Origin: Candidatus Brocadiaceae bacterium
GTDB taxonomy: Bacteria; Planctomycetota; Brocadiia; SM23-32
Assembly: GCA_003551305.1 (NCBI GenBank)
Contig: PUMJ01000024.1
Span: forward strand, 1 to 41,790
Reading direction: 5' to 3'
DNA length: 41,790 nucleotides
In this document: positions 1-6,904 of the stretch, in pieces
Layout: the number at the start of each line of letters is the position of its first letter
Position numbering within the stretch: the first letter of the stretch is position 1
Position numbers and translations under genes: made by a program
The notes under the pieces: model-generated
What the model was told of the DNA's origin: nothing
The model's database searches: none
The model's input: only the letters and a program-made list of their open reading frames with translations

Positions 1-1
1 C

Positions 2-322
2 GTGCCCGTTCCCCGAGAGCGCGTGACGGAACTGGCCGAGGAGGCGGCTGAGACAGCCGAGGACCAGATCGTTGCCTTGCGGGACAGAATGCAGGAATTG
101 GAGCAGGGGGCTGCCGAAGCGGGAGAGGATGCCAGGCAGAGGTGGGAAGACGAACTGAAGCCGCAGTTGGAGAGCGCGCTGCAGACCGCAGAGGAACGAG
201 CGCAAGAGCTGCGGGACGCCACCGAAGAGACCTGGGAGGACGCCCGAGACCGCATGGAGCAGGCGATAAATAACCTCGAACAAGCCTATGGCAGCGCCCG
301 AGAGGAACTCCAGGGGGAGTGA
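2..322 (+). CDS. Small acidic coiled-coil protein, possibly cut by the window edge
   Basis: I do not recognise a named family. The frame is open to the first base, so the GTG at position 2 may be internal and the protein may be longer. The visible 106 residues are almost entirely Glu, Ala, Arg and Gln in heptad-like order, predicting one long amphipathic helix with no membrane segment. The C-terminal third carries a Trp followed by acidic residues, then Ala and Asn/Leu positions ending in AYGSAREEL, a pattern shared with the next gene (AWEEM ... RAYERL). Such helices occur in small stress-type coiled-coil proteins of the sll1863 kind, but that link is only by appearance. It lies 30 bp upstream of the second coiled-coil gene in the same direction, probably one transcript. 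Confidence 0.6.
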   Translation: MPVPRERVTELAEEAAETAEDQIVALRDRMQELEQGAAEAGEDARQRWEDELKPQLESALQTAEERAQELRDATEETWEDARDRMEQAINNLEQAYGSAREELQGE

Positions 323-352
323 GATCAGCGGGCGTGAAACGGAGGGCAGAGG

Positions 353-631
353 ATGACTGGACTGGATCGGAAAGCGACGGAGGATCGTGTCGCTCGGATG
401 AAGAAGAAGCTGGTTGACCTCAAGGCAGAGGTCAAGAAGAAGGGCATTGAGACCGAGGCCGAATGGAATAAGGCGATGGCGGAGTTGTCGGCCGAGCTCG
501 AGGAACTCGAGCGGCGTCTCGGGGAAGCCAGGGGCTCGTCGGGCGAGGCCTGGGAGGAGATGAAGGGGGGCGTTCGCGAGGCACTGGATGACCTCCAGGA
601 CGGTATCCGACGGGCCTATGAGCGGCTCTGA
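353..631 (+). CDS. Small coiled-coil protein (sll1863-like appearance)
   Basis: This 92-residue soluble protein is all helix. A basic stretch (RMKKKLVDLKAEVKKKG, about residues 15-31) leads into an acidic coiled coil (LSAELEELERRLGEA), then a short Gly/Ser break and a C-terminal helix with AWEEMKGGV and RAYERL. The ATG follows a purine-rich GGAGGGCAGAGG at close spacing, which supports the start. The C-terminal Trp-containing module resembles the end of the preceding gene, so the two may be diverged paralogues or partners. Proteins with this Trp-Glu-Glu module are usually annotated as hypothetical coiled-coil or stress-response proteins; function is unknown. Confidence 0.65.
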   Translation: MTGLDRKATEDRVARMKKKLVDLKAEVKKKGIETEAEWNKAMAELSAELEELERRLGEARGSSGEAWEEMKGGVREALDDLQDGIRRAYERL

Positions 632-886
632 GCGTCGGTGCGCCCGGCTTAGGCAGATCGGCCGTCCGACCGAAGCTCTTGGGCGGGGCGCAGCCATCTG
701 CGGCAGCACTGCTGTTCGCCGATGCCCAAGCTGTCCTCTGTGTGGCTGGCGCGGGGCGAGCTTGCGACAGAGTCTCTTTGGAACTCCAACACCGCTAGCG
801 GCGGCGCGCTCTGCAACTGACCATGCGGCGCCCCAGAGGCAGCCAGGTTCAGTTCTTTTCCAGGCTGTAGAATGAGGGAGGACGCG

Positions 887-2251
887 ATGTTCCTGCACAC
901 AGTAAGATCAGAGGGGCTGGCCCATCTGTCCTATATAGTTGGAGATGGGGGGCATGCCGCCGTCATTGATCCGCGACGGGACTGCGACGTGTACCTCAGG
1001 ATTGCCCGTGACGAAGGCTGTCACGTCACTCACATCTTCGAGACACACCGCAACGAGGATTACGTGATAGGTTCAACGGCCCTGGCGGCACGCACCGGCG
1101 CGGACATCTACCACGGAAAGGAACTCGGTTTTCGGTACGGCAACGCCGTTAGCGACGGTGACACGTTTGAGCTGGGAGGTGCACGCCTGACGGTGCTTCA
1201 TACGCCGGGGCACACCATGGAGAGCATCTCGCTCGCCCTGGCGGACACCGGGTTCAGTGACAGACCCGTCGGGGTTTTCACCGGCGACGCCCTCTTTGTG
1301 GGCGACGTGGGCCGGACGGACTTCTTCCCTGACAATGCCGAGGAGGTTGCGGGCCTGCTCTACGACAGCCTGCACGAGAAACTGCTGCCGCTTGGGGACG
1401 GCGTGATCCTCTATCCCGCCCACGGTGCGGGGTCGGTCTGCGGTGACGCTATGGCATCCCGGGAGTTCAGCACGCTGGGCTACGAACGAGAGGCCAATCC
1501 CCGTCTCCAGTTGGAGCGGGCGGAGTTCGTGAGCTTCAAGGTTAACGAGCATCATTACCAGCCACCTTACTTTCGCAAGATGGAAGAACTCAACCTGGAG
1601 GGCGCCCCCGTGGTTGCCGCTCTTCCGGTGCCGGAACCCCTGCCGGCCGAAGAGTTTGCCGCGGCCATGGACGAAGGGGCTCTGGTCATTGACCTGCGCA
1701 GCCCCGAGGCGGCCGCCGGTGCGCGGGTGCCCGGCTCGCTTGTGATCCCGTTGAATATGCTGCCCAGTTTCGGGGGCTGGTTCCTGCCCTATGACAGGCC
1801 GCTGGCCCTGGTGGTGGAGTATCCCGACGAAGCCCAGACCACCGTGCGCTACCTGCACCGGCTCGGCTACAGTGAGGTGGCCGGCTACCTTGAGGACGGC
1901 CTCCACGGCTGGGAGGTGAGCGGCCGGGAGTTCGAGGCCATCCCACAGATCACGGCCCAGACATTGAGGGACCGGCTTGCGGCGGGTGAGCAGTTCACGT
2001 TGCTGGACGTGCGCAAGAAGGGTGAGTTCGAGGAGGGGCACCTTGAGGGGGCCCGGCACATCTACGTAGGCGAATTGCCGGACCGAGTTGATGAAGTACC
2101 GGAGGACGGACCGGTCGTCACCTTCTGTGGCAGCGGCCGCAGGGCCATCATCGCCGCCAGCGTGCTGTGCCGGGCGGGCTTCGAATCCGTGGAGAACTGC
2201 CTCGGTTCTGTGCGGGTTTGTGCTGCGCTGGGTTGCGAGATAATCACCTGA
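887..2251 (+). CDS. Persulfide dioxygenase-like MBL hydrolase fused to two rhodanese domains
   Basis: Predicted to oxidise glutathione-type persulfide to sulfite and to move sulfane sulfur. Residues 1-245 are an MBL fold. The usual HxHxDH motif reads HRNEDY here (His54, Asn56, Asp58, Tyr59), but His109 (TPGH) and Asp134 (FTGDALFVGDVGRTD) are kept. Those three positions (His54, His109, Asp134) match the mononuclear iron ligands of ETHE1, so iron binding is plausible. Residues about 250-350 form a rhodanese fold without an active-site Cys; residues 355-450 form a second one with Cys414 in TFCGSGRR, likely catalytic. ATG 887 is preferred over the in-frame ATG 872 because AGGGAGG lies 6-7 bp upstream. 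This three-domain order is known in bacteria. It stands alone between a 255-bp upstream gap and a convergent membrane gene. Confidence 0.85.
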   Translation: MFLHTVRSEGLAHLSYIVGDGGHAAVIDPRRDCDVYLRIARDEGCHVTHIFETHRNEDYVIGSTALAARTGADIYHGKELGFRYGNAVSDGDTFELGGARLTVLHTPGHTMESISLALADTGFSDRPVGVFTGDALFVGDVGRTDFFPDNAEEVAGLLYDSLHEKLLPLGDGVILYPAHGAGSVCGDAMASREFSTLGYEREANPRLQLERAEFVSFKVNEHHYQPPYFRKMEELNLEGAPVVAALPVPEPLPAEEFAAAMDEGALVIDLRSPEAAAGARVPGSLVIPLNMLPSFGGWFLPYDRPLALVVEYPDEAQTTVRYLHRLGYSEVAGYLEDGLHGWEVSGREFEAIPQITAQTLRDRLAAGEQFTLLDVRKKGEFEEGHLEGARHIYVGELPDRVDEVPEDGPVVTFCGSGRRAIIAASVLCRAGFESVENCLGSVRVCAALGCEIIT

Positions 2252-2388
2252 GGGGGGGCGCGCTTTCCATCGGGCCGATTCAGCAGGCCTGAAACGCTCT
2301 TGCTTCTGCAATGCCTGACGTCACGGAGGACCTTCTTTGCATCGTGGCCGCCTTGTGCCGTGCCCGGGGCAGCCCGGTCTATCGCGAG

Positions 2389-2772
2389 TCAGGCGGGCAC
2401 AGGAGGCCAGGTGTAATGGAAGACGATGGCGACCAGGAATATGAAATTCAGCAGGTAGAAGTACACGCCCATTCCCAGCGCCACGGTTGGGGTGGTCAGT
2501 TCGGGGTCGACCGCCGGCAGACGGACAAGGAATGCGCCCAACACAATCCAGAACACCAGGCCCGTCACCATGAAACCAAGCCAGGCCGTACCCCATAGCC
2601 TCGGTCCGATGGGGCGCAGCCACAGTCCCCCGGCCCAGACGGCCAGGAAGAGGAACAGGAAAAGCGACAGATAGCCAAGGACGGTTCCGGGCCCTCGGGC
2701 ACCCAGCCACCAAGCCAGAGAACCCGTGCATACCGCGGCCACGAGCAGCGCTACAACGATGTCGGCAAGCAT
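2389..2772 (-). CDS. Small four-helix membrane protein
   Basis: I do not recognise the family. The 127 residues contain four clear hydrophobic segments (about 2-22, 30-50, 58-82 and 98-122) with short loops, so this is an integral inner-membrane protein. The only long polar loop holds RLPAVDPELTTP between helices 3 and 4. The start at 2772 is chosen because GGGAG lies about 9 bp upstream and helix 1 begins at once; a longer in-frame version from 2823 would add 17 Cys/Arg-rich residues. A frameshifted relative lies just upstream on the same strand (2877-3225), so this locus was a tandem pair. The gene converges with the persulfide dioxygenase gene. Confidence 0.7.
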   Translation of the reverse strand: MLADIVVALLVAAVCTGSLAWWLGARGPGTVLGYLSLFLFLFLAVWAGGLWLRPIGPRLWGTAWLGFMVTGLVFWIVLGAFLVRLPAVDPELTTPTVALGMGVYFYLLNFIFLVAIVFHYTWPPVPA

Positions 2773-2876
2773 CTCGGCATTCTCCCGATCAGCACGCAGG
2801 CAGCATCTTACACACAACCGCACCCCTCACACGCCAGCCTGGCGCTCGAGCGAATGGGCCTTCACTGACCACCCGG

Positions 2877-3225
2877 TCACTCCAGCGGGAAAGCCAGAGA
2901 GCAATATGTGACGATGCCGATGGGGAACACGACGTAGAGGCCCCCCATACTCGGAGCCACCGCCTTTGTGACCAGTGCGGGTTCCGAGTCCGGCAGGCGG
3001 CCAGGGAACATCCCCAGCACGAGTCCCGTCAGCACATCGTCCCCTACGCCACACCTCATAGCTCCGGGTGGATGGGACGCCGCACCGGCGCGTGAAAAGG
3101 AAAAGAAGCAAAGAGACGTAGCCCGGCAGCCTATCCGGTCCCTTTGTGCCCCACCTCCATGCACGCGTTACCGTGCGCCCCGCGACCACTACCAGCGCGA
3201 TGAGGACATCCTTAGCCGGGATCAC
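2877..3225 (-). pseudogene. Frameshifted tandem paralogue of the four-helix membrane protein
   Basis: Two minus-strand frames together rebuild a relative of the gene at 2389-2772. The upstream frame (3225 to about 3094) reads GYVSLLLFLF, matching GYLSLFLFLF of the intact copy. The downstream frame (about 3093 to 2877) reads LTGLVLGMFPGRLPDSEPAL, matching the intact VTGLVFWIVLGAFLVRLPAV DPEL region, and ends in a hydrophobic stretch in the place of helix 4. The frame changes around 3093-3112, and helices 2-3 have lost hydrophobicity (RAGAASHPPGAMR). This looks like a decayed duplicate. It still has a good promoter upstream (3268-3297). Confidence 0.7.
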
Positions 3226-3297
3226 CCATTTGCCGTAGTGAAGTCACACGTTCGCCTTCATCGTGAGAGTGTATCCCCGCCCGCGCTGAGGTGTCAA
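3225..3297 (-). promoter_or_regulatory. Sigma70-type promoter and leader, copy 1 of a duplicated element
   Basis: On the minus strand TTGACA (3292-3297) and TACACT (3268-3273) are 18 bp apart. The 40 bp downstream, ending in GCAAATGGG, match the leader of the promoter at 4718-4788 at roughly three quarters of positions. It would drive the decayed membrane-protein paralogue. Confidence 0.6.
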
Positions 3298-3305
3298 GGA
3301 CTGGT

Positions 3306-3710
3306 TCGTAGCAGAAACCGGCCACCCTGGTTTCTGGCCGCCGTCTGCCGGGGGGCTATGGCCCCCGAGACGATTCTGGGTCCGATCAGCCTCATGGCCG
3401 AGGGCGGCTGTGCCACATCACGGTGCGCCTGCGGCGAACGGCTGCGCCACATCAGAGGCTGGTTGCTCGTTGCTGTTGCAGTACCGCCGCCCCCGGATGA
3501 TGGACTCCCGCGTAGAGATCCCTGCGTCAGGGCTCCGCCCCTCCTCAGAATGACAGCATTCTTTCTGGCCGAATATGGCTTTTGCAGGTCTCCATCAGCG
3601 GCCTCAGGCCAAAGTCACCACTTTTCTCATAGAATCCATGAACGGTTACGGGCGGCGTATGGTTGCGGCTCCGCGGCGCTGCCCGATTGGCCAGCCTGCG
3701 GCCTGCGGGG
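3306..3710. other. Gene-free spacer
   Basis: Apart from the dispersed repeat at 3529-3592 there is only a short near-repeat of the phrase GGCTG(T/C)GCCACATCA (about 3410-3460) and GC-rich inverted words near 3690-3715, after the end of the nucleoside hydrolase gene. No open frame here has family-like features. Confidence 0.6.
3529..3592. repeat. Dispersed intergenic repeat, copy A
   Basis: About 65 bp starting AGGGCTCC, passing through CCTCCTCAGAA and GCATTCTTTCTGG, and ending AGGTCTCC. It matches copy B at 14174-14239 in the same orientation at most positions. It codes for nothing recognisable and lies in gene-free sequence. Confidence 0.7.
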
Positions 3711-4640
3711 CTACCTGGTGGGGCGGTTAGCTTGCTGTAGTTTGGTGAAGAGGTCGCGGAAGATGGGGTCGCGGTGGACCTGGGCGCCTACCCGCATGAA
3801 GTGGCGGGACTGGTCGGCACTGTAGGTGGCCTGGGCGGTCACCCGGGGGGCGTGCACGAGGCGGGTGGGGGCCCAGCCGGACTCTGCCAGGTAGGCCACC
3901 GCGACTATGTCCCATATCACTTTGGACCTGGCCACGCCCTCGCCTACATAGTCGCGGGTGGTCTCGTAGAGGTAGTCGCCGAGCGGGCCCCGGTCCTTCA
4001 CGTAGCGCTCCAGCTCGGGGAGCGTCGTGCGCAGTTGCTCGGTAACGTGGGTGCAGGGGAACTGCACGAGCGGGACGCCGCTGTCGAAGATGACCCGGGA
4101 GGCTGTGAGGTCACCCGCCAGGTTGAACTCCTTCGCCGTGTGCCAGTAGTGGGGCTGGCCGGCCAGCCAGACGAGGACGATGCGTTCGACCAGGCGCGGC
4201 TCCATCAGCAGCGCCGAGGCCACGTTGGTGATGGCGCCTATCGCCAGGACGTAGAGGGGGCCGTCCCGGTTGGCCATGGCGCGCTCGACGAGGTCGGAGG
4301 CCGCCTCGCTGGGGACGGGCGTCTCCGCCGAAGTCAGCCACTCCTGCGAGCCCCTGAAGGCGAAGCCTTCCATGTCCCGCCCGAGTTTGTCCAGCACGCG
4401 CCCTATCTCTTCATAGCTCTTGGTCATCCCGTCGGCGGGGCCGTCCGAGCGGTTGTTGTGGAACGGCGCGGCATAGACGGCCTCCAGCTCGACGGCTTCC
4501 GGCGAGAGGAGCGCGTAGACGAGCGCGAACTGGTCGTCTATCTCGTTGTAGGTGTCGGTGTCCAGCACGGCACAAGCAGGTCCGGCGGGAGGCGTCAGCC
4601 GGGCGACCATCCGGGCGTCGGTCAGTCGGGGGAAGTCCAT
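3711..4640 (-). CDS. Nucleoside hydrolase (inosine-uridine preferring family)
   Basis: Predicted cytosolic Ca2+-dependent N-glycosidase splitting ribonucleosides into base and ribose for salvage. Residues 27-37 read DTDTYNEIDDQ, the place of the family's N-terminal DTDxGxDD calcium motif, here with Tyr-Asn-Glu replacing the usual Pro-Gly spacer. AIGAITNVA (about 133-141) matches the conserved GPxTNxA segment, KEFNLAGD (170-177) the EFN(x)xxD segment, and Trp243-Asp244 the C-terminal Asp ligand. The 309-residue length is normal for the family. ATG 4640 is preferred to GTG 4649 because AAGG lies 8 bp upstream. The variant first motif suggests a subfamily whose substrate may not be a simple nucleoside. 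It is a single-gene unit with the promoter element at 4718-4788. Confidence 0.85.
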   Translation of the reverse strand: MDFPRLTDARMVARLTPPAGPACAVLDTDTYNEIDDQFALVYALLSPEAVELEAVYAAPFHNNRSDGPADGMTKSYEEIGRVLDKLGRDMEGFAFRGSQEWLTSAETPVPSEAASDLVERAMANRDGPLYVLAIGAITNVASALLMEPRLVERIVLVWLAGQPHYWHTAKEFNLAGDLTASRVIFDSGVPLVQFPCTHVTEQLRTTLPELERYVKDRGPLGDYLYETTRDYVGEGVARSKVIWDIVAVAYLAESGWAPTRLVHAPRVTAQATYSADQSRHFMRVGAQVHRDPIFRDLFTKLQQANRPTR

Positions 4641-4717
4641 GGTGTTCACCTTGCGACTAAGTTGCGGGGGCTGTCCGCCGCGGCAGTGTCGCGCGAGGAC
4701 GCTTTCAGCCTACATTT

Positions 4718-4798
4718 CCCATTTGCGGCAGCGAAGTTCCGACTTCGACTCCATCTTGAGAGGATACCTCGGCCGCGCGTTCTGTCAAGGGCAAATGG
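4718..4798 (-). promoter_or_regulatory. Promoter of the nucleoside hydrolase, copy 2 of a duplicated element, bracketed by an inverted repeat
   Basis: Minus-strand TTGACA (4783-4788) and TATCCT (4761-4766) are 16 bp apart. The leader ends in GCAAATGGG as in copy 1 (3225-3297). CCATTTGC (4719-4726) and GCAAATGG (4791-4798) form a perfect 8-bp inverted repeat enclosing the whole promoter, which could be a pair of operator half-sites. Confidence 0.6.
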
Positions 4799-5062
4799 TT
4801 ACTTTGCCAGGACATGGTACCCACCCACCGGGAGGTTCTGATCGTGCGGCGTAAGTGGGGTCGCCTCCGGTTGGCCTCAACATGTCACGTGATGCTGCTG
4901 ATACACGAAACGGCCGGCCCATGTGGGCGTCGATGACCGGTTTGGGCGCATCGCGGTGCCCTTCGCGGAACGAATCCACATTCCTCCCTTATAACATGCT
5001 GACGGGCTTTCGGACCGGGAGCTGAGCCCGGCCCCCCCCGCGCTTCCGGCCGAGAGGAGGAC

Positions 5063-5320
5063 ATGGAGACGACCGGCTTAATCCGCAGCGGCACGGCCGC
5101 GGGGGGGCGCGCCCTGGCCTTCGTCAGTTCGCTCACGGAACTACCCGCCACGCTGTTGCTCAGGCCGGCCGGCTTCGAGACGCCCGGGCCGGGGTGCGTT
5201 CTCTGCGATGGCGAGGACTGGTGGGCGTGCCGCCGGAAAGGCGTCACACCGGGATGGTGTTCCAGGATTACGCGCTGTTTGCTGGCCCACCTGAACGCCG
5301 AACAAATGCCAATTCGGGCG
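5063..5320 (+). pseudogene. Remnant of an iron-type ABC transporter (permease C-terminus joined to ATPase Q-loop region)
   Basis: Residues encoded at about 5078-5182 read LAFVSSLTELPATLLLRPAG FET, the well-known late segment of FbpB/PotB-like permeases (LAFVLSLxELGATLLLRPPG). Directly after it, in the same frame, GCVLCDGED (5192-5218) matches the GxVxxDGxD segment of ABC ATPases. The frame shifts at 5218, giving VPPERRHTGMVFQDYALF (about 5230-5280), the Q-loop region of polyamine/iron importer ATPases. It shifts again to AHLNAEQ (5285-5305). The end of the permease, the start of the ATPase with its Walker A, and everything after the Q-loop are missing. A ribosome-site-like GAGAGGAGG precedes ATG 5063, but the frame cannot make a working transporter part. 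Confidence 0.75.
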
Positions 5321-5447
5321 GAGGCCGGGGGCAGTACAACCGCACTTCGCAGTAGTCGTGACACTTATCGCTGTCGGGCGTGCGGGCCACATTGGCGGGC
5401 CCTGCGTGGATGGCGGCAACGGCGCGTGTGCTCCACCGTCCGGCGGG

Positions 5448-6179
5448 CTATGTCTGGCGTGCGGCGCGGAGCTTGTGGCGGGCCATGGCCACAGGGGCGT
5501 GGAGGACGTAGCTCCACATGATGGCGGCGAAGAGGAACTGATACTCCCAGAAGATGGTGCCCGCGATGAAGACCAGGGCCATCAGGGCGGCCATGAGAGG
5601 ACTGAGGCGGGTGACGAGGGCGCCGCCGTGTTTGTAGGTGATGTGGCTGACCATCAGCGCGCCCAGCACGGCCATGACGCTGGGCAGGAAAGCGCCTCCG
5701 AGCGGGATGCTGCCCTCGGCGAACCGCAGGTAGACGAGCGCGGCCGTGGCGGCGGCGCCGCCGGCTCCGGTGGACGGCAGGCCGACGAAGTCGCCGTGAG
5801 ACTCGGCGTCGGCGTCGTGGCTGGCGTTGAACCGCGCCAGGCGCCAGGCAGCAGAGAGGGGGTAGATGGCGATGACGGCCCAGCCGACGAGCCGGCCCTC
5901 GCCCGGCAGCAGGGACCCGGCCAGCAGGGCGGGGGCGAGGCCGAAGGAGATAACGTCCGCCAGGGAGTCAAGCTGGGCGCCGACGGCACTGGCCGCATCC
6001 AGTGTCCGGGCCAGGGCGCCGTCCAGGCTGTCCAGCAGCAGGGCGAACAGGATCAGGAGGGCCGCCAGGTCGGGGCGGCCGGTGACGATGCATCCGCAGG
6101 CGGCGAAGCCGGCGGCCGCGTTGCCCATGGTTGCAGCGGTGGGCAGCAGGGCGCGTGCACTCAGCGCGTGGTCATCCAT
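5448..6179 (-). CDS. pssA: CDP-diacylglycerol-serine O-phosphatidyltransferase
   Basis: Joins serine to CDP-diacylglycerol to make phosphatidylserine, the precursor of phosphatidylethanolamine, in the inner membrane. The CDP-alcohol phosphatidyltransferase signature is complete: Asp50, Asp53-Gly54, Ala57-Arg58, Gly67, Asp71 and Asp75 have the family's exact spacing. The SFGLAPALL after it is typical of the PssA branch rather than PgsA. The 243 residues hold about six to eight hydrophobic helices, the normal layout. It is the last gene of a minus-strand run but has its own perfect TATAAT about 75 bp upstream. No phosphatidylserine decarboxylase gene is visible nearby; the usual psd partner must lie elsewhere. 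The start at 6179 has only a weak, distant ribosome site. Confidence 0.88.
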   Translation of the reverse strand: MDDHALSARALLPTAATMGNAAAGFAACGCIVTGRPDLAALLILFALLLDSLDGALARTLDAASAVGAQLDSLADVISFGLAPALLAGSLLPGEGRLVGWAVIAIYPLSAAWRLARFNASHDADAESHGDFVGLPSTGAGGAAATAALVYLRFAEGSIPLGGAFLPSVMAVLGALMVSHITYKHGGALVTRLSPLMAALMALVFIAGTIFWEYQFLFAAIMWSYVLHAPVAMARHKLRAARQT

Positions 6180-6221
6180 GCGTTCCGATCACCATCCCTC
6201 TCACCGGCCGGGTCACCGCCC

Positions 6222-6275
6222 GGATACCATCCAGTATCCAGTATGGTCTTTATTATAACGTCGTTTCGCCCGAAT
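6222..6275 (-). promoter_or_regulatory. pssA promoter with a perfect palindrome just downstream of the predicted start of transcription
   Basis: Minus-strand TATAAT occupies 6252-6257; the best -35 with 17-bp spacing is only CTGTTA. GGATAC and GTATCC form an 18-bp palindrome with a 6-bp centre at 6222-6239, a few bases inside the transcript, where a repressor could sit. A further partial copy (GTATCCAGTATGG) abuts it. Confidence 0.5.
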
Positions 6276-6349
6276 AACAGATGTCGGCACGGGAAATTCC
6301 GGACGGAAGCCCGGGCTTTCTTGCGGTGCTCCGGTTCCGCCGGGACGGC

Positions 6350-6904
6350 TCAGGCCTCTTCCACTATCTCGGCCGTGAAGAGGAAGACTTCCGTGCCGGG
6401 GTCGCGCCAGGCGTCCGGGGGCAGGCCGGCTTTGCCGGCGCAGCAGTTGGTGAGGAACTCCTCCTCGCTCCAACCGGTCTCCGCGGCCACCTGGGGCAAG
6501 AAGCAGCCACTGGCGAAGCCGCCCTTGACGTAGACGCCGTGCTTGCCCAGTTCCAGTTCGTTGAGCGGGTCCTCACTCTTCTCCAGCGGGGAGAGGACGG
6601 ATATCTCGATGCGGAGCCGGTCAAGCTCGTCGGGGCGGACGCGGTCGCCGCGGAAGCGCGGGTCTTCCGAGGCGGCCGAGGCCGCCATCTCCCGGACGAC
6701 TTTCCAAAGGGGCTTGTCCGCCACGAAGCGGCCCAGGCAGCCCCTCAGGCGGCCGTCGGTACGCAGGGTGACGAAGGCCCCCTGGTGGTGCTGGAGTTCG
6801 GGGTCATCGACGCGGACCTTCGGGGGGCGCTCGCCTCTGACGACCGCCTCCACGGTCCGGCGAGCTATCTGCAGCAGCGTGCGGCGCGCGTCTTGCGAAA
6901 GCAT
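6350..6904 (-). CDS. AMMECR1-domain protein
   Basis: A 184-residue protein covering the whole AMMECR1 domain. The hallmark RGCLG (Arg54-Gly58) sits in LRTDGRLRGCLGRF, followed by the conserved AASEDPRF segment (about 77-84) and ISVLSPLE (about 100-107). TGWSEEEFL and the downstream Cys-Cys-Ala-Gly-Lys stretch match the C-terminal half. In many bacteria this domain is fused or adjacent to Memo and a radical SAM protein (AmmeMemoRadiSam); neither is present here. The molecular role is unknown in all kingdoms. GGAGGG is 5-7 bp before the ATG. The first 101 bp overlap the end of the upstream membrane-protein gene, an unusually long overlap. Confidence 0.88.
   Translation of the reverse strand: MLSQDARRTLLQIARRTVEAVVRGERPPKVRVDDPELQHHQGAFVTLRTDGRLRGCLGRFVADKPLWKVVREMAASAASEDPRFRGDRVRPDELDRLRIEISVLSPLEKSEDPLNELELGKHGVYVKGGFASGCFLPQVAAETGWSEEEFLTNCCAGKAGLPPDAWRDPGTEVFLFTAEIVEEA

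Noticed and set aside
3774-4841. Long plus-strand frame opposite the nucleoside hydrolase
   Set aside because: It is the complement of a clear gene; its Gly/His/Val-rich content has no family pattern.
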